Positions 1 to 9,917 of a DNA stretch of 64,000 nt are shown piece after piece; the first letter of the stretch is position 1; each line of letters starts with the position of its first letter. The translations under genes were made by a program, and so were the position numbers. The DNA is from Lederbergia sp. NSJ-179 (lineage in GTDB: Bacteria > Bacillota > Bacilli > Bacillales > Bacillaceae_C). The stretch covers positions 62,001 through 126,000 of the forward strand of contig NZ_JALIFP010000006.1 of NCBI RefSeq assembly GCF_022867885.1, given 5' to 3'. The notes beneath the pieces were generated by a model. That model saw nothing but the letters and a program-made list of their open reading frames with translations. It made no database searches and was not told where the DNA came from.

Positions 1-1115
1 TGAATTTTCTCCTGAGGCAAAGTTAAGCTTGCAACATAATGCTCGATTTGCCGGACAAATTCAGAAATATAAGGAGTAATCCGCTCTTTAGGTAACCATT
101 CAAAGCAACTTAAAGCATATGGAGCAATATTTGCCCCGTAATTCTTTATTTTTTGCAAAGCTAACTCATCTTTTTCTAATAAAATCGATAAATGAATCAG
201 ACCGAGTTGGATACGAGTTTGTTCGTGATCTTTTTTAATCCGCAGGTGGTTCCATTCTTCTGCCCGCTCTTGTTTCTTTTTAAAAAGCATGGTCCATAGT
301 AATAAATACATCAAGGTAAAGCTTGCTTCAAAAGAAGTTTCCACTTCTAATAAGCTGGTACTTTGGCTCCGCAAATAGAGCAAATATTCATCAAACGCAA
401 AAGGAGAAGCCGTTGCGGAAAGAACAGTGATGGCGTCCTTGGCTTCTTCCACCATTTTCTCTGCAAAAAAAGACATCTCTTCTTTTCTTGTGGAATTGGT
501 TGAAATGGAATCGATTATTTTTAAAGATTCAAAAGCCGCAAACAGTTGAAAGAGTGGCTTCCATTCTCGTTCGACTGGTGCTAATGTAAGCAGCCGGTGA
601 TAGCGAGTGCGTGCCCATTCCTGCAATTGATAAATGTTTTGCGGAAGAATATCAGAATAAGCCTGTTGAATGCGCGTGACCCATTGATACGGACCATTTT
701 CCGAGTTGGATGATGTTTGTTTTAATAAATCAGAACCACGTTTAAGAGTGGAAAGGATATCTTCTACTTCCCAATGGGCTTTCCATTCCTGTGTCCAAAC
801 AAAAATATTCTGGGCCTTACTTAAAATCGCAAAAAAGAGGGCGATTTGGTGGCGGCATATCCCCTCCTCAGGGCAAGAGCAAGTGTTATGTTTAGGCTGA
901 TCAAAATAGAGCTCCACATAAACCGTGCTCACATCACGTACATTGCCGACCATCTTTTTATGGCTAAACTTGACATTATAGACATTCTGCTCACGAAAAA
1001 GCATCATCCCTCGTTGAACCAATTTTTGATGACCCTCAACCCTTGGATCTAGCAGATTCTTTAATTCTTCACTATAAGATTGTATCGCTTTTAACAACCC
1101 TTGATTATATATCAT
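1..1115 (-). CDS. SWIM zinc-finger protein (YwqB-like), C-terminus outside window
   Basis: Continuous minus-strand reading frame of about 371 codons that leaves the window at base 1, so the C-terminus is missing. It starts at ATG 1115 (MIYNQGLLKA) behind a TTTGGAGG ribosome site. Residues ~80-97 carry the SWIM signature CxCx(n)CxH (CSCPEEGICRHQ), a small zinc-binding motif thought to bind DNA or protein. The rest is charged and helical. B. subtilis ywqB has this layout and lies beside the SWI2/SNF2 helicase gene ywqA; a helicase just left of the window would support the match. Plus-strand frames inside it are shadows. The frame and motif are seen; the function is inferred. Confidence 0.85.
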   Translation of the reverse strand, partial: MIYNQGLLKAIQSYSEELKNLLDPRVEGHQKLVQRGMMLFREQNVYNVKFSHKKMVGNVRDVSTVYVELYFDQPKHNTCSCPEEGICRHQIALFFAILSKAQNIFVWTQEWKAHWEVEDILSTLKRGSDLLKQTSSNSENGPYQWVTRIQQAYSDILPQNIYQLQEWARTRYHRLLTLAPVEREWKPLFQLFAAFESLKIIDSISTNSTRKEEMSFFAEKMVEEAKDAITVLSATASPFAFDEYLLYLRSQSTSLLEVETSFEASFTLMYLLLWTMLFKKKQERAEEWNHLRIKKDHEQTRIQLGLIHLSILLEKDELALQKIKNYGANIAPYALSCFEWLPKERITPYISEFVRQIEHYVASLTLPQEKI

Positions 1116-1200
1116 CACAAACCTCCAAATCCTTATTATACCGTGATTTCGGAAAATAAAAAAGGGGAAGGGGTATATTCTGGTGATAGTCCTCTCGACA

Positions 1201-1229
1201 TTGACAAAGAAAAAATCTATTTCTATGAT
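1201..1229 (+). promoter_or_regulatory. Sigma-A promoter of the YesL/regulator genes
   Basis: TTGACA at 1201-1206, a 17-base spacer and TATGAT at 1224-1229: a near-consensus vegetative promoter about 114 bases before the YesL-family start, in the right orientation. Confidence 0.7.
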
Positions 1230-1342
1230 AGATTTAAGAAATAAATGTGAATGTAGCGGCAAAAAGCTAGAAAGCGGCTTGGGTCGGTTTCTTTTCCATA
1301 TGAAAATGGCAGAGCATTCGGTTCTCGAAAGGAAATAGAAAA

Positions 1343-1966
1343 ATGGAACATTTATCAGGAATTTTTAAATGGATGTACGAAATCGGCAATGGATTGGCCA
1401 AGCTGATTTATTTGCATCTTCTTTGGGTGTTGTTTACTTGTTTGGGTTTGGGAGTGTTAGGCTTATTTCCAGCCACAACGGCCTTGTTTTCAGTAATTCA
1501 TAAGTCAATGGAAAGAAATATGAAGGATTCTCTCTTCCAAACCTTTTTTGGCGCGTATAAAAGTCAGTTTTTACAAGCCAATGGATTCGGCCTAATCATG
1601 ACGGCATTAGGCCTTTTCTTGTATTGGGACTTGACGATTTCTAAGCAAGTGATTCAATCTGCATTTTTGCATGTGATTCTACTCATTTTTTGTTTCCTTT
1701 ACTTCATCACTGCTTTATATTTCTTTCCAGTTTTCGCTCGTTATCAATTAAAAGGGTTTCAATATATGAAACAAGCCTTTTTAGTGGCAATCATTAGACC
1801 GTTTGAGACGATTGCGATGATTCTTTGCTTACTGATTCATTATTATGTTTTTATTTTTGTTCCCGTTTTATATGTCTTCATGGGGGCCGCAATGTTGGCT
1901 TATCCTTTGATGTGGTTTGCTTATCGTGCTTTTTTAGGAATAGAGGAGAAAAAACATTTGGGTTAG
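1343..1966 (+). CDS. YesL family (DUF624) membrane protein
   Basis: A 207-residue, highly hydrophobic protein with about four to five membrane segments and the N-terminal aromatic/small-residue pattern of the YesL (DUF624) family. The role of the family is unknown, but in Bacilli and Paenibacilli its genes usually lie next to Lpl/YtcP-type sugar ABC transporters and their regulators, as here. The start ATG 1343 follows AAAGGAAAT. The regulator gene begins 13 bases after the stop, so the two are probably co-transcribed from the promoter at 1201. Family assignment is from sequence pattern; a helper role for the transporter or sensor is inference. Confidence 0.85.
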   Translation: MEHLSGIFKWMYEIGNGLAKLIYLHLLWVLFTCLGLGVLGLFPATTALFSVIHKSMERNMKDSLFQTFFGAYKSQFLQANGFGLIMTALGLFLYWDLTISKQVIQSAFLHVILLIFCFLYFITALYFFPVFARYQLKGFQYMKQAFLVAIIRPFETIAMILCLLIHYYVFIFVPVLYVFMGAAMLAYPLMWFAYRAFLGIEEKKHLG

Positions 1967-1979
1967 GGGGAAGAGGAAA

Positions 1980-4244
1980 ATGATTGGGAGGAGAAAAGTC
2001 AAGTCGCGTTTAGTTTATAAATATATCATCTCATATTTACTGGTTTTTCTAATCCCTTTTATCTTTATGAGTATTTTCATTTATTATAATTCCGTTTCAG
2101 GGCTGCGTGAAGAGATTGAGCAATCGAACCTGAATAAATTAAAACAGGTTGAAAATATGACAAGTGAACGGATTAAGGAATTAGACAAAATTGCTTCGAG
2201 GATTGCGTATGATCCTAGATTAACTCCCTATATGATGGAGCACGGATATTATGGGGGAGAAGCGCGGGATGAATTGAAAAAATATAAAGACAATAGCTCC
2301 ATCATTCAGGAACTATTTGTCTATTTTTATAATCAGGATCAATTGATTTATTCTTCTAATGGACTTTATTCTTTTACGACTCTTACACAAAAAATATATC
2401 AATTCGACAAATGGGAAAAAGAAAGCATGGTGAATCAATTACATTCAACCCAGCCACTCATCTTGCCAGTTGGGGATGTGACGCTAAAAAGTGGTGTAAG
2501 AGATCGAATGATTGCTTTTATCTTTCCAATCGCCCCCAATAATCCAAATCCATATGGATCTGTCATGTATCTTACTGAAGAATCGGTTTTAACCAATATG
2601 ATTGAAAATATTCTTGTCGATTTTAAAGGGAACACCTATATACTGGATGAAAATAGCGAACCGATCGTCTCAGCAGTAAAGGATGCGGAAGTCTCACTGG
2701 ATCAGCTTGATCCATCAATGATAAAAAAACAAGGGGTTCATACCATCCGAATCAATGGACAAAAATATTCCCTTACAACGGTGACCTCAGATGTGAGTGG
2801 TTGGACTTTTATGACCCTTATGGATGCGGATCAATTTTTCGAACGTGTCGTTCACCGAGAAACATTTGTTATGGTCCTTTTGCTCACCTTATTCCTAGTC
2901 GGCTTGACTATGGCCATTCTATTGGGACAAAAACAATATAAGCCGATCCAAGGCTTGCTTGAAATTGCGAAAATGAGTAGCTCAAAAACAACCAATTGGG
3001 AGGGGGAGAATGAACTTGACGCTCTCCGCCAAACGATTACAACGGTTTTTAAAGATCATAAAAGTTTGTCAGAAACAGTTGATTTGCAGAAGCCATATGC
3101 CAAAGAGCAATTATTAGCCAAAATGCTGAAAGAGAGTTTTCCGAATGAACAAGAAATTGATTCTATGTTACAAGCATTAAATATGGAAATGAATGAAGGT
3201 CCTCACTTTGTGGCGATTGTAGAATTTGAAAAGGAACAATATGAAGGGGAGCCAACGGAAGAGAGGGACCAGGTGCTTCACACTCTCTCCCATTTTACGT
3301 TACCAGATGCAACGGTGAACGGCGTTGATTTACTTTACCAAAATGCGCTTGCTTTTATTATCAGTCTAAAAGAGGCAGAGGGGCATAATCAACAAAGGCG
3401 TGTGCTGGCAGAAGCGTTACAGCAGCATGTTCAGAGGCACTCGCCTATGAATGTGTGGATCGTTACAGTGGGAACAAGTTATGGAAGAAAAAATCATATT
3501 AATCGTTCCTATATCGAGGCATTAGCAGCACTAGATCACAAATTTGCCGTTCCACAAGGCAGTCTTGTCTTTTTTGAAGATTTAGGGTCACCGAGGGAAA
3601 AATCCCTTGGATATCCGAAGGAAGACCAAATTAAATTGGCCCAAAGCTTGAAACAGGGGGATCAAGTCGTTGCCCTGGAAACTTTGCATGCCATGTTATC
3701 CAATTTGGTGGAAGCGGAAATATCTATCCAAGCGTTAAAATATATTTGTTTTGATATTATCAATACTGTGATCAAAACTGCAATGGAACTGCAACTCACA
3801 GAAAATATGGACGACTTTAAAGAGGTAGGAGAATTCCATTCTGTTGAGCAGTTAGGTCAACGACTTAGCCCGATTATCCTAGAAATTTGTCAAAGGGTAG
3901 GCGACAAGATGGAGAATCGCAGCCAGAATTTACGGAAGGACCTTCTGTCGTATATTCAGGAACATTTTAAAGATTATGACTTAAGTCTAGAAGGCTTAGC
4001 GGATCACTTCGAATTATCCGTTCCATATCTTAGTAAATTTATTAAAGAACAAACAGGCGAAACGTTTACCCAATATGTGTTATCCTTACGAATGGAAGAA
4101 GTAAAAAAACAACTAAGAGAAACCAATCAACCGATTAAGGAAATTGTTGCCCATGTCGGCTATAAGGATGTGGCCAATTTTACTCGCCGGTTTAAACAAC
4201 TAGAAGGTGTCACACCAGGTCAATATCGAAAATTAAATCGATAA
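1980..4244 (+). CDS. Membrane-anchored AraC-family transcriptional regulator (YesS-like)
   Basis: A 754-residue one-protein sensor. Membrane segment 1 spans ~13-35 and membrane segment 2 ~296-316, with an extracytoplasmic sensor region of ~260 residues between them (Cache-like position and length). A cytoplasmic linker follows, then a C-terminal AraC/XylS double helix-turn-helix at ~651-754, including the typical VGYKDVANFTRRFK and TPGQYR segments. B. subtilis YesS and similar regulators of pectin/hemicellulose loci share this layout. It is likely to sense a glycan outside the cell and activate the adjacent importer and glycosidase genes. The start ATG 1980 follows a GGGGGAAGAGG region. Ligand and target promoter cannot be read from sequence. 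Confidence 0.9.
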   Translation: MIGRRKVKSRLVYKYIISYLLVFLIPFIFMSIFIYYNSVSGLREEIEQSNLNKLKQVENMTSERIKELDKIASRIAYDPRLTPYMMEHGYYGGEARDELKKYKDNSSIIQELFVYFYNQDQLIYSSNGLYSFTTLTQKIYQFDKWEKESMVNQLHSTQPLILPVGDVTLKSGVRDRMIAFIFPIAPNNPNPYGSVMYLTEESVLTNMIENILVDFKGNTYILDENSEPIVSAVKDAEVSLDQLDPSMIKKQGVHTIRINGQKYSLTTVTSDVSGWTFMTLMDADQFFERVVHRETFVMVLLLTLFLVGLTMAILLGQKQYKPIQGLLEIAKMSSSKTTNWEGENELDALRQTITTVFKDHKSLSETVDLQKPYAKEQLLAKMLKESFPNEQEIDSMLQALNMEMNEGPHFVAIVEFEKEQYEGEPTEERDQVLHTLSHFTLPDATVNGVDLLYQNALAFIISLKEAEGHNQQRRVLAEALQQHVQRHSPMNVWIVTVGTSYGRKNHINRSYIEALAALDHKFAVPQGSLVFFEDLGSPREKSLGYPKEDQIKLAQSLKQGDQVVALETLHAMLSNLVEAEISIQALKYICFDIINTVIKTAMELQLTENMDDFKEVGEFHSVEQLGQRLSPIILEICQRVGDKMENRSQNLRKDLLSYIQEHFKDYDLSLEGLADHFELSVPYLSKFIKEQTGETFTQYVLSLRMEEVKKQLRETNQPIKEIVAHVGYKDVANFTRRFKQLEGVTPGQYRKLNR

Positions 4245-4246
4245 TA

Positions 4247-4472
4247 AGAAAAGCGCAAGGCGCCCGTAATCGTCGACAAGCAAATGTTCTGAGACAAGAA
4301 AAGTCCGGTTTTGACTTTTATTGGCTCAGGTTATTTGACCTCGAGCCGATGGCGCCTGGAGCTAGATCCTAACACTAGCCAATTTTTATACTTTCCTTTG
4401 AACAAAAGCGCAAGCGCCTTGATCAGCCCCAACAAGCAAATGAACACCGTTCTGACTCACATCCTGTGGGCC
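4247..4472. repeat. Dispersed GC-rich intergenic repeat, copy 1
   Basis: Non-coding stretch with two 'AAAGCGCAAG(G)CGCC' starts and the phrase 'GGTTATTTGACCTCGAG', whose reverse complement recurs near 13345. Its GC content is clearly higher than the flanking genes. Related material occurs at 13053-13510 and 28558-28730. It resembles the dispersed palindromic repeats common between Bacillaceae genes. No transposase or open frame is seen. Confidence 0.6.
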
Positions 4473-4473
4473 T

Positions 4474-4511
4474 AAATAATCTCGTACCCATCAAAGGGTG
4501 CGAGATTATTT
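4474..4511 (+). terminator. Rho-independent terminator
   Basis: 16-base stem (4474-4489 with 4496-4511, one G-T pair), a 6-base loop, then a T-rich tail (TATTTGTTTATTTT). It separates the regulator transcript from the transporter operon. Confidence 0.75.
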
Positions 4512-4688
4512 ATTTGTTTATTTTAAGGGAAAGCAAAACCCACATACTAGATTAAATTATACATATTCACCCTTGGTGAGGCCCAGTCTTATCAAGATCA
4601 GGCTAATGATCATCCTTCCATGTCAAGCGCCTTCATTAAAATCGACATATTGCGTACAAGTTGTCGAAAAAAATAAAATGAAAATACA

Positions 4689-4703
4689 TTGAAAACACTT
4701 TCA
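4689..4703 (+). promoter_or_regulatory. Catabolite-response-element-like site
   Basis: TTGAAAACACTTTCA matches the cre consensus WTGNAANCGNWNNCW except for A instead of G at the central CG. It lies 19 bases before the transporter permease start, downstream of where a promoter would sit, which is a usual place for CcpA roadblock control. No clear promoter was recognised just upstream. Confidence 0.4.
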
Positions 4704-4721
4704 GTTGAAGGGGGCAATCGA

Positions 4722-5684
4722 ATGAGTTCGAATACAACGACAGAGATTCAACAAAAAGTAAAACTGCAAAGTCGGCCTTTAACATCCAAAATTCGTAAGG
4801 CTTTACAAAATTGGCAATTATACGTGTTTGTATTACCGGCTTTTTTATACTTTTTGATTTTTCATTATGTGCCAATGTATGGGGTGCAAATTGCTTTTAA
4901 AAACTTCATTCCTACGCTAGGGATTTGGGGGAGTGAATGGGTAGGTTTTGAACATTTTACTAGATTCTTTGAATCCTATTATTTCTGGGATTTATTAAAA
5001 AACACATTAGGGATTAGTGTATATGAATTAATCGTTGGTTTTCCATTACCAATCATTTTAGCTCTAGCTTTAAATGAGGCAAAGGACGGATTATATAAGA
5101 GGTTCGTACAAACGGTCACATATGCCCCCCATTTTATCGCTGTTGTGGTCATTTCAGGGATGATTATTTCCTTCCTATCACCAACAACGGGGATTATCAA
5201 TCATATTATTGGCTTGTTTGGAATAGGGCCGATTCCGTTTATGGAAGACCCAAAATGGTTTAAAACGATTTATGTCTTCTCAGGGGTTTGGCAAAGCACC
5301 GGCTGGGGAACGATTATTTACTTGGCAGCACTTGCGGGTGTTAGTCCACAGCATCATGAAGCCGCGATTGTCGACGGGGCGACTAGACTGCAACGAATCT
5401 GGCATATTAATATTCCAGCCATTTTGCCGACGATGGTCATCCTAATGATTTTAAATGTAGGAAACATATTGGCGTTGGGCTTTGAAAAAATATTGCTATT
5501 ACAAAATCCGCTCAACAAAGAGGCTTCCAATGTAATTGCCACATTTGTCTATGAATCTGGCTTATTGAATGCACAATATAGTTTCTCTGCTGCTGTTGGT
5601 TTGTTTAACTCGGTGATTAACGCCATTTTGTTAATTGTTGTGAACAAAATTGCTCAAAAAACAAGTGAAACCAGTCTTTGGTAA
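4722..5684 (+). CDS. Sugar ABC transporter permease, LplB/YtcP type
   Basis: A 320-residue inner-membrane permease with about six membrane segments and the EAA loop (EAAIVDGATRLQRIWHINIP) that docks on the ATPase. The N-terminal 'FVLPAFLYFLIFHYVPMYG' segment is characteristic of the LplB group, which imports complex or oligomeric sugars. I chose ATG 4722 over the in-frame TTG at 4689 because AAGGGGG lies 7 bases before it and the upstream TTG falls inside the cre-like site. It forms a three-gene operon with the next permease and the lipoprotein. No ATPase gene is present; such importers often share an MsmX-type ATPase encoded elsewhere. Confidence 0.92.
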   Translation: MSSNTTTEIQQKVKLQSRPLTSKIRKALQNWQLYVFVLPAFLYFLIFHYVPMYGVQIAFKNFIPTLGIWGSEWVGFEHFTRFFESYYFWDLLKNTLGISVYELIVGFPLPIILALALNEAKDGLYKRFVQTVTYAPHFIAVVVISGMIISFLSPTTGIINHIIGLFGIGPIPFMEDPKWFKTIYVFSGVWQSTGWGTIIYLAALAGVSPQHHEAAIVDGATRLQRIWHINIPAILPTMVILMILNVGNILALGFEKILLLQNPLNKEASNVIATFVYESGLLNAQYSFSAAVGLFNSVINAILLIVVNKIAQKTSETSLW

Positions 5685-5698
5685 GGAGGTAGAGTGAT

Positions 5699-6607
5699 GT
5701 GGCATCAGTCATAAAAGATACAAAAGCCGATAAAATATTTAAAATTTGTAACTATGTTTTTTTAACTTTAGCGATGCTTGTTGTTCTTTACCCTTTGATT
5801 TATATCGTCAGTGCCTCGATGAGTGATCCGGCCGCTGTTAATTCAGGAGAAATGTGGCTTCTTCCGAAAGGGATAACATTCGAAGGCTATAAGTTAATTT
5901 TTGATAACCCTGATATTTGGAAAGGGTATCTGAATACGATTTTTTATACCGCTCTTGGTACATCGATTAATCTAGCGGTTACCATCCCTGCAGCTTATGC
6001 GCTTTCTCGTAAAGACTTTGCAGGGCGCGGTTTGTTAATGGGAATGTTTGTCTTAACGATGTTCTTTAGCGGCGGGCTAATTCCAACGTATCTAGTTGTC
6101 AAAAATTTAGGTTTGATCGATACGGTTTGGGCGATGGTCCTGCCAAATGCGGCCGCTGTATGGAATATCATTGTCGCACGTGTATTTTTCCAAACATCGA
6201 TTCCAAAAGAATTGGAAGAAGCAGCCATTATTGATGGGTGCACAAATTTTAAAATGTTTGTCAAGATTATTCTTCCTTTATCGGCCCCGATTATTGCCGT
6301 TATGGCTTTGTTTTATGGGGTTGGGCATTGGAACGGATATTTTAACGCCTTAATCTATTTGTCAGACAAAAAATTATATCCATTGCAACTTGTCTTAAGG
6401 GAGATTTTAGTGTTACAGGAAATGTCTTCCCAAGCCACAACGAATATATCAAGTAGCTTGGCAGAAGCGATGAATAACAAGCAACAATTAGCGGCAGTGA
6501 TTAAGTATGGGGTGATGATTGTATCGACATTACCTATTATCATTGTCTATCCATTCCTGCAACGTTATTTCGTCAAGGGCGTTATGATTGGGTCGTTAAA
6601 AGGGTAA
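5699..6607 (+). CDS. Carbohydrate ABC transporter permease, LplC type
   Basis: A 302-residue permease, partner of the preceding LplB-type protein. It has about six membrane segments and an EAA motif (EAAIIDGCTNFKMFVKIILP) at ~190-210. The start is GTG 5699, 8 bases after a perfect GGAGGT; the ATG at 5697 is out of frame. Only 14 bases separate it from the upstream gene. The 'MSDPAAVNSGEMWLLPKG' segment is usual in this subgroup. Two unlike permeases plus a lipoprotein make a complete importer apart from the ATPase. Confidence 0.92.
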   Translation: MASVIKDTKADKIFKICNYVFLTLAMLVVLYPLIYIVSASMSDPAAVNSGEMWLLPKGITFEGYKLIFDNPDIWKGYLNTIFYTALGTSINLAVTIPAAYALSRKDFAGRGLLMGMFVLTMFFSGGLIPTYLVVKNLGLIDTVWAMVLPNAAAVWNIIVARVFFQTSIPKELEEAAIIDGCTNFKMFVKIILPLSAPIIAVMALFYGVGHWNGYFNALIYLSDKKLYPLQLVLREILVLQEMSSQATTNISSSLAEAMNNKQQLAAVIKYGVMIVSTLPIIIVYPFLQRYFVKGVMIGSLKG

Positions 6608-6705
6608 GAAAATTTTGGAAGTACTTGAAAGGGGGGATGTACTTTCATAATGATTCGATTTGCAATAAACTTGATAAAGTTAAAGAAGATAAGGGGGATA
6701 TAAGG

Positions 6706-8316
6706 ATGAGAAAATCATTTAAGTTCATCTTGACTGGTGTATTATCAGCGACACTTTTATTAAGTGCCTGTTCATCATCAGGAAATGACGACAAAAAGGA
6801 CACTTCATCGAAGGCGAAAAATGTTGAGGTTCATAAAGAGGGATTTCCAATTGTAGATGAAAAAATAACGTTGAGCATGATGGCACCAGGAACAGGTCTA
6901 GCCGAATGGAAAGACATGCCGACATTGCAAGAATATGCAAAAATGTCCAATATCGACTTTAAATACAATACACCACCGCTAAGCGATTTTCAAACAAAAC
7001 TAAACTTAGCCTTTGCGAGCGGTGATATTGCCGATGTGATTTATGGCGCGGGCACGAGCAATTTAACTCCTGGAATGGAAGTGGATTATGGGGAACAAGG
7101 GATATTGATTCCACTTGAAGATCTAATTGATAAATATGCGCCAAATATTAAGAAATTATTGGAAGAAAGACCTGATGTCAAAAAGTCTATCACTACCATT
7201 GATGGACACATCTATTCTTTGCCTACGGTTAACGAACTCCATACTTCTTCCTGGTATATCGGACCTATTTGGTATAATGGCAAGTGGTTAAAAGCTTTGG
7301 ATGTAAAAGAATTACCTAAAACAACAGACGAATTTTATGAATTGCTCAAGCGTTATAAAAATGAAGATCCGAATGGAAATGGAAAAGCGGATGAAATTCC
7401 TTTGACAGATGTGAAACTGAATTCAATGCGTCCATGGTTACTCGCTGCATTTGGAATGAAAGAGTGGGGTATTGACGAAATAGATGGAAAAGTGAGATAT
7501 ACACCGATCACGGAAAATTACAAAGAATATCTAACCTTTATGAATAAATTGTATAAAGAAAAATTGCTTGATCCCGAAACATTTTCGCAATCGGATGAAC
7601 AAAAGAAAGCAAAAGGGCAAGATAATCGATTAGGGGTTTTCACCGATTTCTATTCCTTCTTTACAACGGGTGAAACGGAAGAGGAATCCATGAATAACCC
7701 AATGTACTATCCGTTGACAAGCTCGGTTTCTCCTGAACCGATTCTACCAAGGAATCCGGCCATTCAAAGAGGAACCTTCTCAATTACGAAAAATAATGCA
7801 TACCCTGAAGCAACGATGCGCTGGATTGATTATTTTTACTCGCAGGAAGGCTATGAATTTTTGAATGAAGGACCTGAAGGATATCTTTGGGAAAAAGGGG
7901 AAGACGGCAAGAAGAAGTACTTAGAAGAGCCGCCAAAAGAATTTAAATCCATGGAGGACTATCGGGGTACACTTACACCTGCTTATGGTATTTCAGCACC
8001 TGCCCTTGAACGACCAATTGAAGGAAAAGAAGAATCTGCTTTTGATAAGTTCATTGCAACGGAAACAAAAGAAAAAATAGAACCATTTGCGGAAGTTCCA
8101 TTTCCACTTGTTTATTTAACAAATGACGAACAGAAACAAGTGAATAATATTGAAGTGGATTTAAAATCCTATGTCGAGCAAATGGAAGCAAAATTTATCA
8201 CAGGGGTTGAGCCGTTATCAAACTGGGATAAATACGTAAAAACAATCGAAAATATGCAAATTGATGAATATGTAAAAATTCATCAAGCTGCCTATGATCG
8301 CTGGAAAAAGAATTAA
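6706..8316 (+). CDS. Extracellular sugar-binding lipoprotein (LplA type)
   Basis: A 536-residue solute-binding protein. The lipoprotein signal peptide ends in the lipobox LLSAC, with the modified Cys near residue 22. The mature part has the long ~500-residue form of LplA-type binding proteins. ATG 6706 is chosen because AAGGGGG precedes it and the signal peptide starts there; the frame is open for 27 codons upstream without a sensible N-terminus. It is the last gene of the importer operon and is followed by a terminator at 8411. A broken relative of its C-terminal region lies at 15862-16022. The likely ligand is a fucose/mannose-containing oligosaccharide, inferred only from the neighbouring glycosidases. 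Confidence 0.92.
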   Translation: MRKSFKFILTGVLSATLLLSACSSSGNDDKKDTSSKAKNVEVHKEGFPIVDEKITLSMMAPGTGLAEWKDMPTLQEYAKMSNIDFKYNTPPLSDFQTKLNLAFASGDIADVIYGAGTSNLTPGMEVDYGEQGILIPLEDLIDKYAPNIKKLLEERPDVKKSITTIDGHIYSLPTVNELHTSSWYIGPIWYNGKWLKALDVKELPKTTDEFYELLKRYKNEDPNGNGKADEIPLTDVKLNSMRPWLLAAFGMKEWGIDEIDGKVRYTPITENYKEYLTFMNKLYKEKLLDPETFSQSDEQKKAKGQDNRLGVFTDFYSFFTTGETEEESMNNPMYYPLTSSVSPEPILPRNPAIQRGTFSITKNNAYPEATMRWIDYFYSQEGYEFLNEGPEGYLWEKGEDGKKKYLEEPPKEFKSMEDYRGTLTPAYGISAPALERPIEGKEESAFDKFIATETKEKIEPFAEVPFPLVYLTNDEQKQVNNIEVDLKSYVEQMEAKFITGVEPLSNWDKYVKTIENMQIDEYVKIHQAAYDRWKKN

Positions 8317-8410
8317 ACATTTTTGGGAGTTATAGGAAGAAATATGTTACAGCTTTAAGAGAGATCGACTTTCGATTTTCATTACACATGTAAACTTAAT
8401 GAAGAAAGAG

Positions 8411-8443
8411 AATCAGTGGGGAGTGAAATACACCCCACTGATT
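8411..8443 (+). terminator. Terminator after the importer operon
   Basis: 11-base perfect stem (AATCAGTGGGG with CCCCACTGATT) and 11-base loop followed by GCTGTTTTATTTT. It sits 41 bases before the fucosidase start, so it may also attenuate read-through into the glycosidase genes. Confidence 0.7.
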
Positions 8444-8483
8444 GCTGTTTTATTTTATAATGCTCTTAGGGGAGGGAATGGCA

Positions 8484-9917
8484 ATGTCAAACATAGATAA
8501 GGAACGGGACAAAATGGAACAAACAGAAGAGATTGAAAACGGTGTACACCACTATAGTAGTGAAAAAGGTTGGATACGACCAAAGGATCCCGAGCTTTTA
8601 AAACAAATCGAATGGTTCAAGGATCAAAAGCTTGGATTTATGATGCACTGGGGTCCTTATTCACAGTTAGGATTAGTAGAATCGTGGGCACTAAGTGATG
8701 ATGATGCCGACTGGTCAAGGGAAGATGTAGACTGGGAGTCCGATCCTGAAGTTTTTAAGCGTCAATATGTGGACTTGAATAAAAGCTTCAATCCTGTTCG
8801 CTTCCAGCCAGAGGAATGGGCTGAGCTAGCGCAAGAGGGAGGATTTAAATATTTCCTGTTTACGACAAAGCACCATGATGGTTTTTGTATGTGGGACACA
8901 AAGACAACGAATTATAAAATAACAGATCCAAGCTGTCCTTTTCATACACATAAATATGCCGATATTGTGAAACATGCGTTTGATGCATTCCGCAATAAGG
9001 GATTGCCGATTGCCGCCTATTTCTCTAAAGCGGATTGGCATACACCGACATACTGGGCACCAGATATGGAACGGGGAACAGAGATGTGGAGAGGGCCTTC
9101 CTATGATCCGGAAAAGCATCCGGAATTATGGGAGAAATTCGTGCAGTTCACACATGAGCAAATGATGGAATTATTAACAGACTATGGACGAATCGAGGTA
9201 CTTTGGTTAGATGCTGGTTGGGTATCCGCAAAGAATAAGCAAGACATTCGTCTGGGGGAATTGGTGGAACGAGCTCGTGAAAAACAGCCCTGGTTACTGT
9301 CGGCTGACCGTCTGATCGGTGGTCCTTATGAGAATATTATTACTCCCGAACAAGCGGTTCCAGAGAAGCCAATGGATGTGCCATGGGAAAGTTGCATTAC
9401 AATGGGATCAGCCTTTTCATTTAGATATGAGGATGATTATAAATCAACGAGAGAATTGATTCATTTATTAATAGAAGTAATTTCCAAAGGCGGCAATCTT
9501 GCATTAAATGTTGCCGCACAACCGGACGGACGTTTACCACGAGGAGCCGTCAAGAGAATGAAAGAGATGGGAGCCTGGTTAGAAATACACGGTGAGGCAG
9601 TGTATGGAACGAGAATGTGTGCTCCATACTTCCAAGGGAACATTGCTTTTACGAAAAAAGGCCACACGGTTTACTGCTTTTATATGTATGAAAATGAGGA
9701 TACACCTGTACAGCAGGAAATTTTTATTCCTTATACCGAAAAGGTTCACAGTGTGGAAATGGTGGAAGGATCTAGACAAGTAAACTTTAGACAAACAGAA
9801 AAAGGTTTAGCCATCACCTTGCCTGATTCAGAAAAAAGCCAAACTGCTCCAATCGCACATGTATTTCGTTTTCATTCGTTATTCGATATTGAAAAAGGAG
9901 CCGATATAAGTGTATGA
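8484..9917 (+). CDS. Alpha-L-fucosidase, GH29
   Basis: About 477 residues, hydrolysing terminal alpha-L-fucose by the retaining mechanism. GH29 signatures: 'GFMMHWGPYS' near the N-terminus, 'KHHDGFCMWD' at ~135-145, and 'VLWLDAGW', whose Asp (~243) is the expected nucleophile. No signal peptide is visible, so it should act in the cytoplasm on imported sugars. The start ATG 8484 is 7 bases after AGGGGAGGG; ATG 8478 is too close to the site. It overlaps the alpha-mannosidase gene by 8 bases. A second, broken GH29 gene lies at 19067-19400. Whether it prefers 1,2-, 1,3- or 1,4-linked fucose cannot be read here. Confidence 0.93.
   Translation: MSNIDKERDKMEQTEEIENGVHHYSSEKGWIRPKDPELLKQIEWFKDQKLGFMMHWGPYSQLGLVESWALSDDDADWSREDVDWESDPEVFKRQYVDLNKSFNPVRFQPEEWAELAQEGGFKYFLFTTKHHDGFCMWDTKTTNYKITDPSCPFHTHKYADIVKHAFDAFRNKGLPIAAYFSKADWHTPTYWAPDMERGTEMWRGPSYDPEKHPELWEKFVQFTHEQMMELLTDYGRIEVLWLDAGWVSAKNKQDIRLGELVERAREKQPWLLSADRLIGGPYENIITPEQAVPEKPMDVPWESCITMGSAFSFRYEDDYKSTRELIHLLIEVISKGGNLALNVAAQPDGRLPRGAVKRMKEMGAWLEIHGEAVYGTRMCAPYFQGNIAFTKKGHTVYCFYMYENEDTPVQQEIFIPYTEKVHSVEMVEGSRQVNFRQTEKGLAITLPDSEKSQTAPIAHVFRFHSLFDIEKGADISV

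Noticed and set aside
706-1052. Two short plus-strand open frames at the left end
   Set aside because: They lie antisense to the SWIM zinc-finger gene, which has a ribosome site and a conserved motif.
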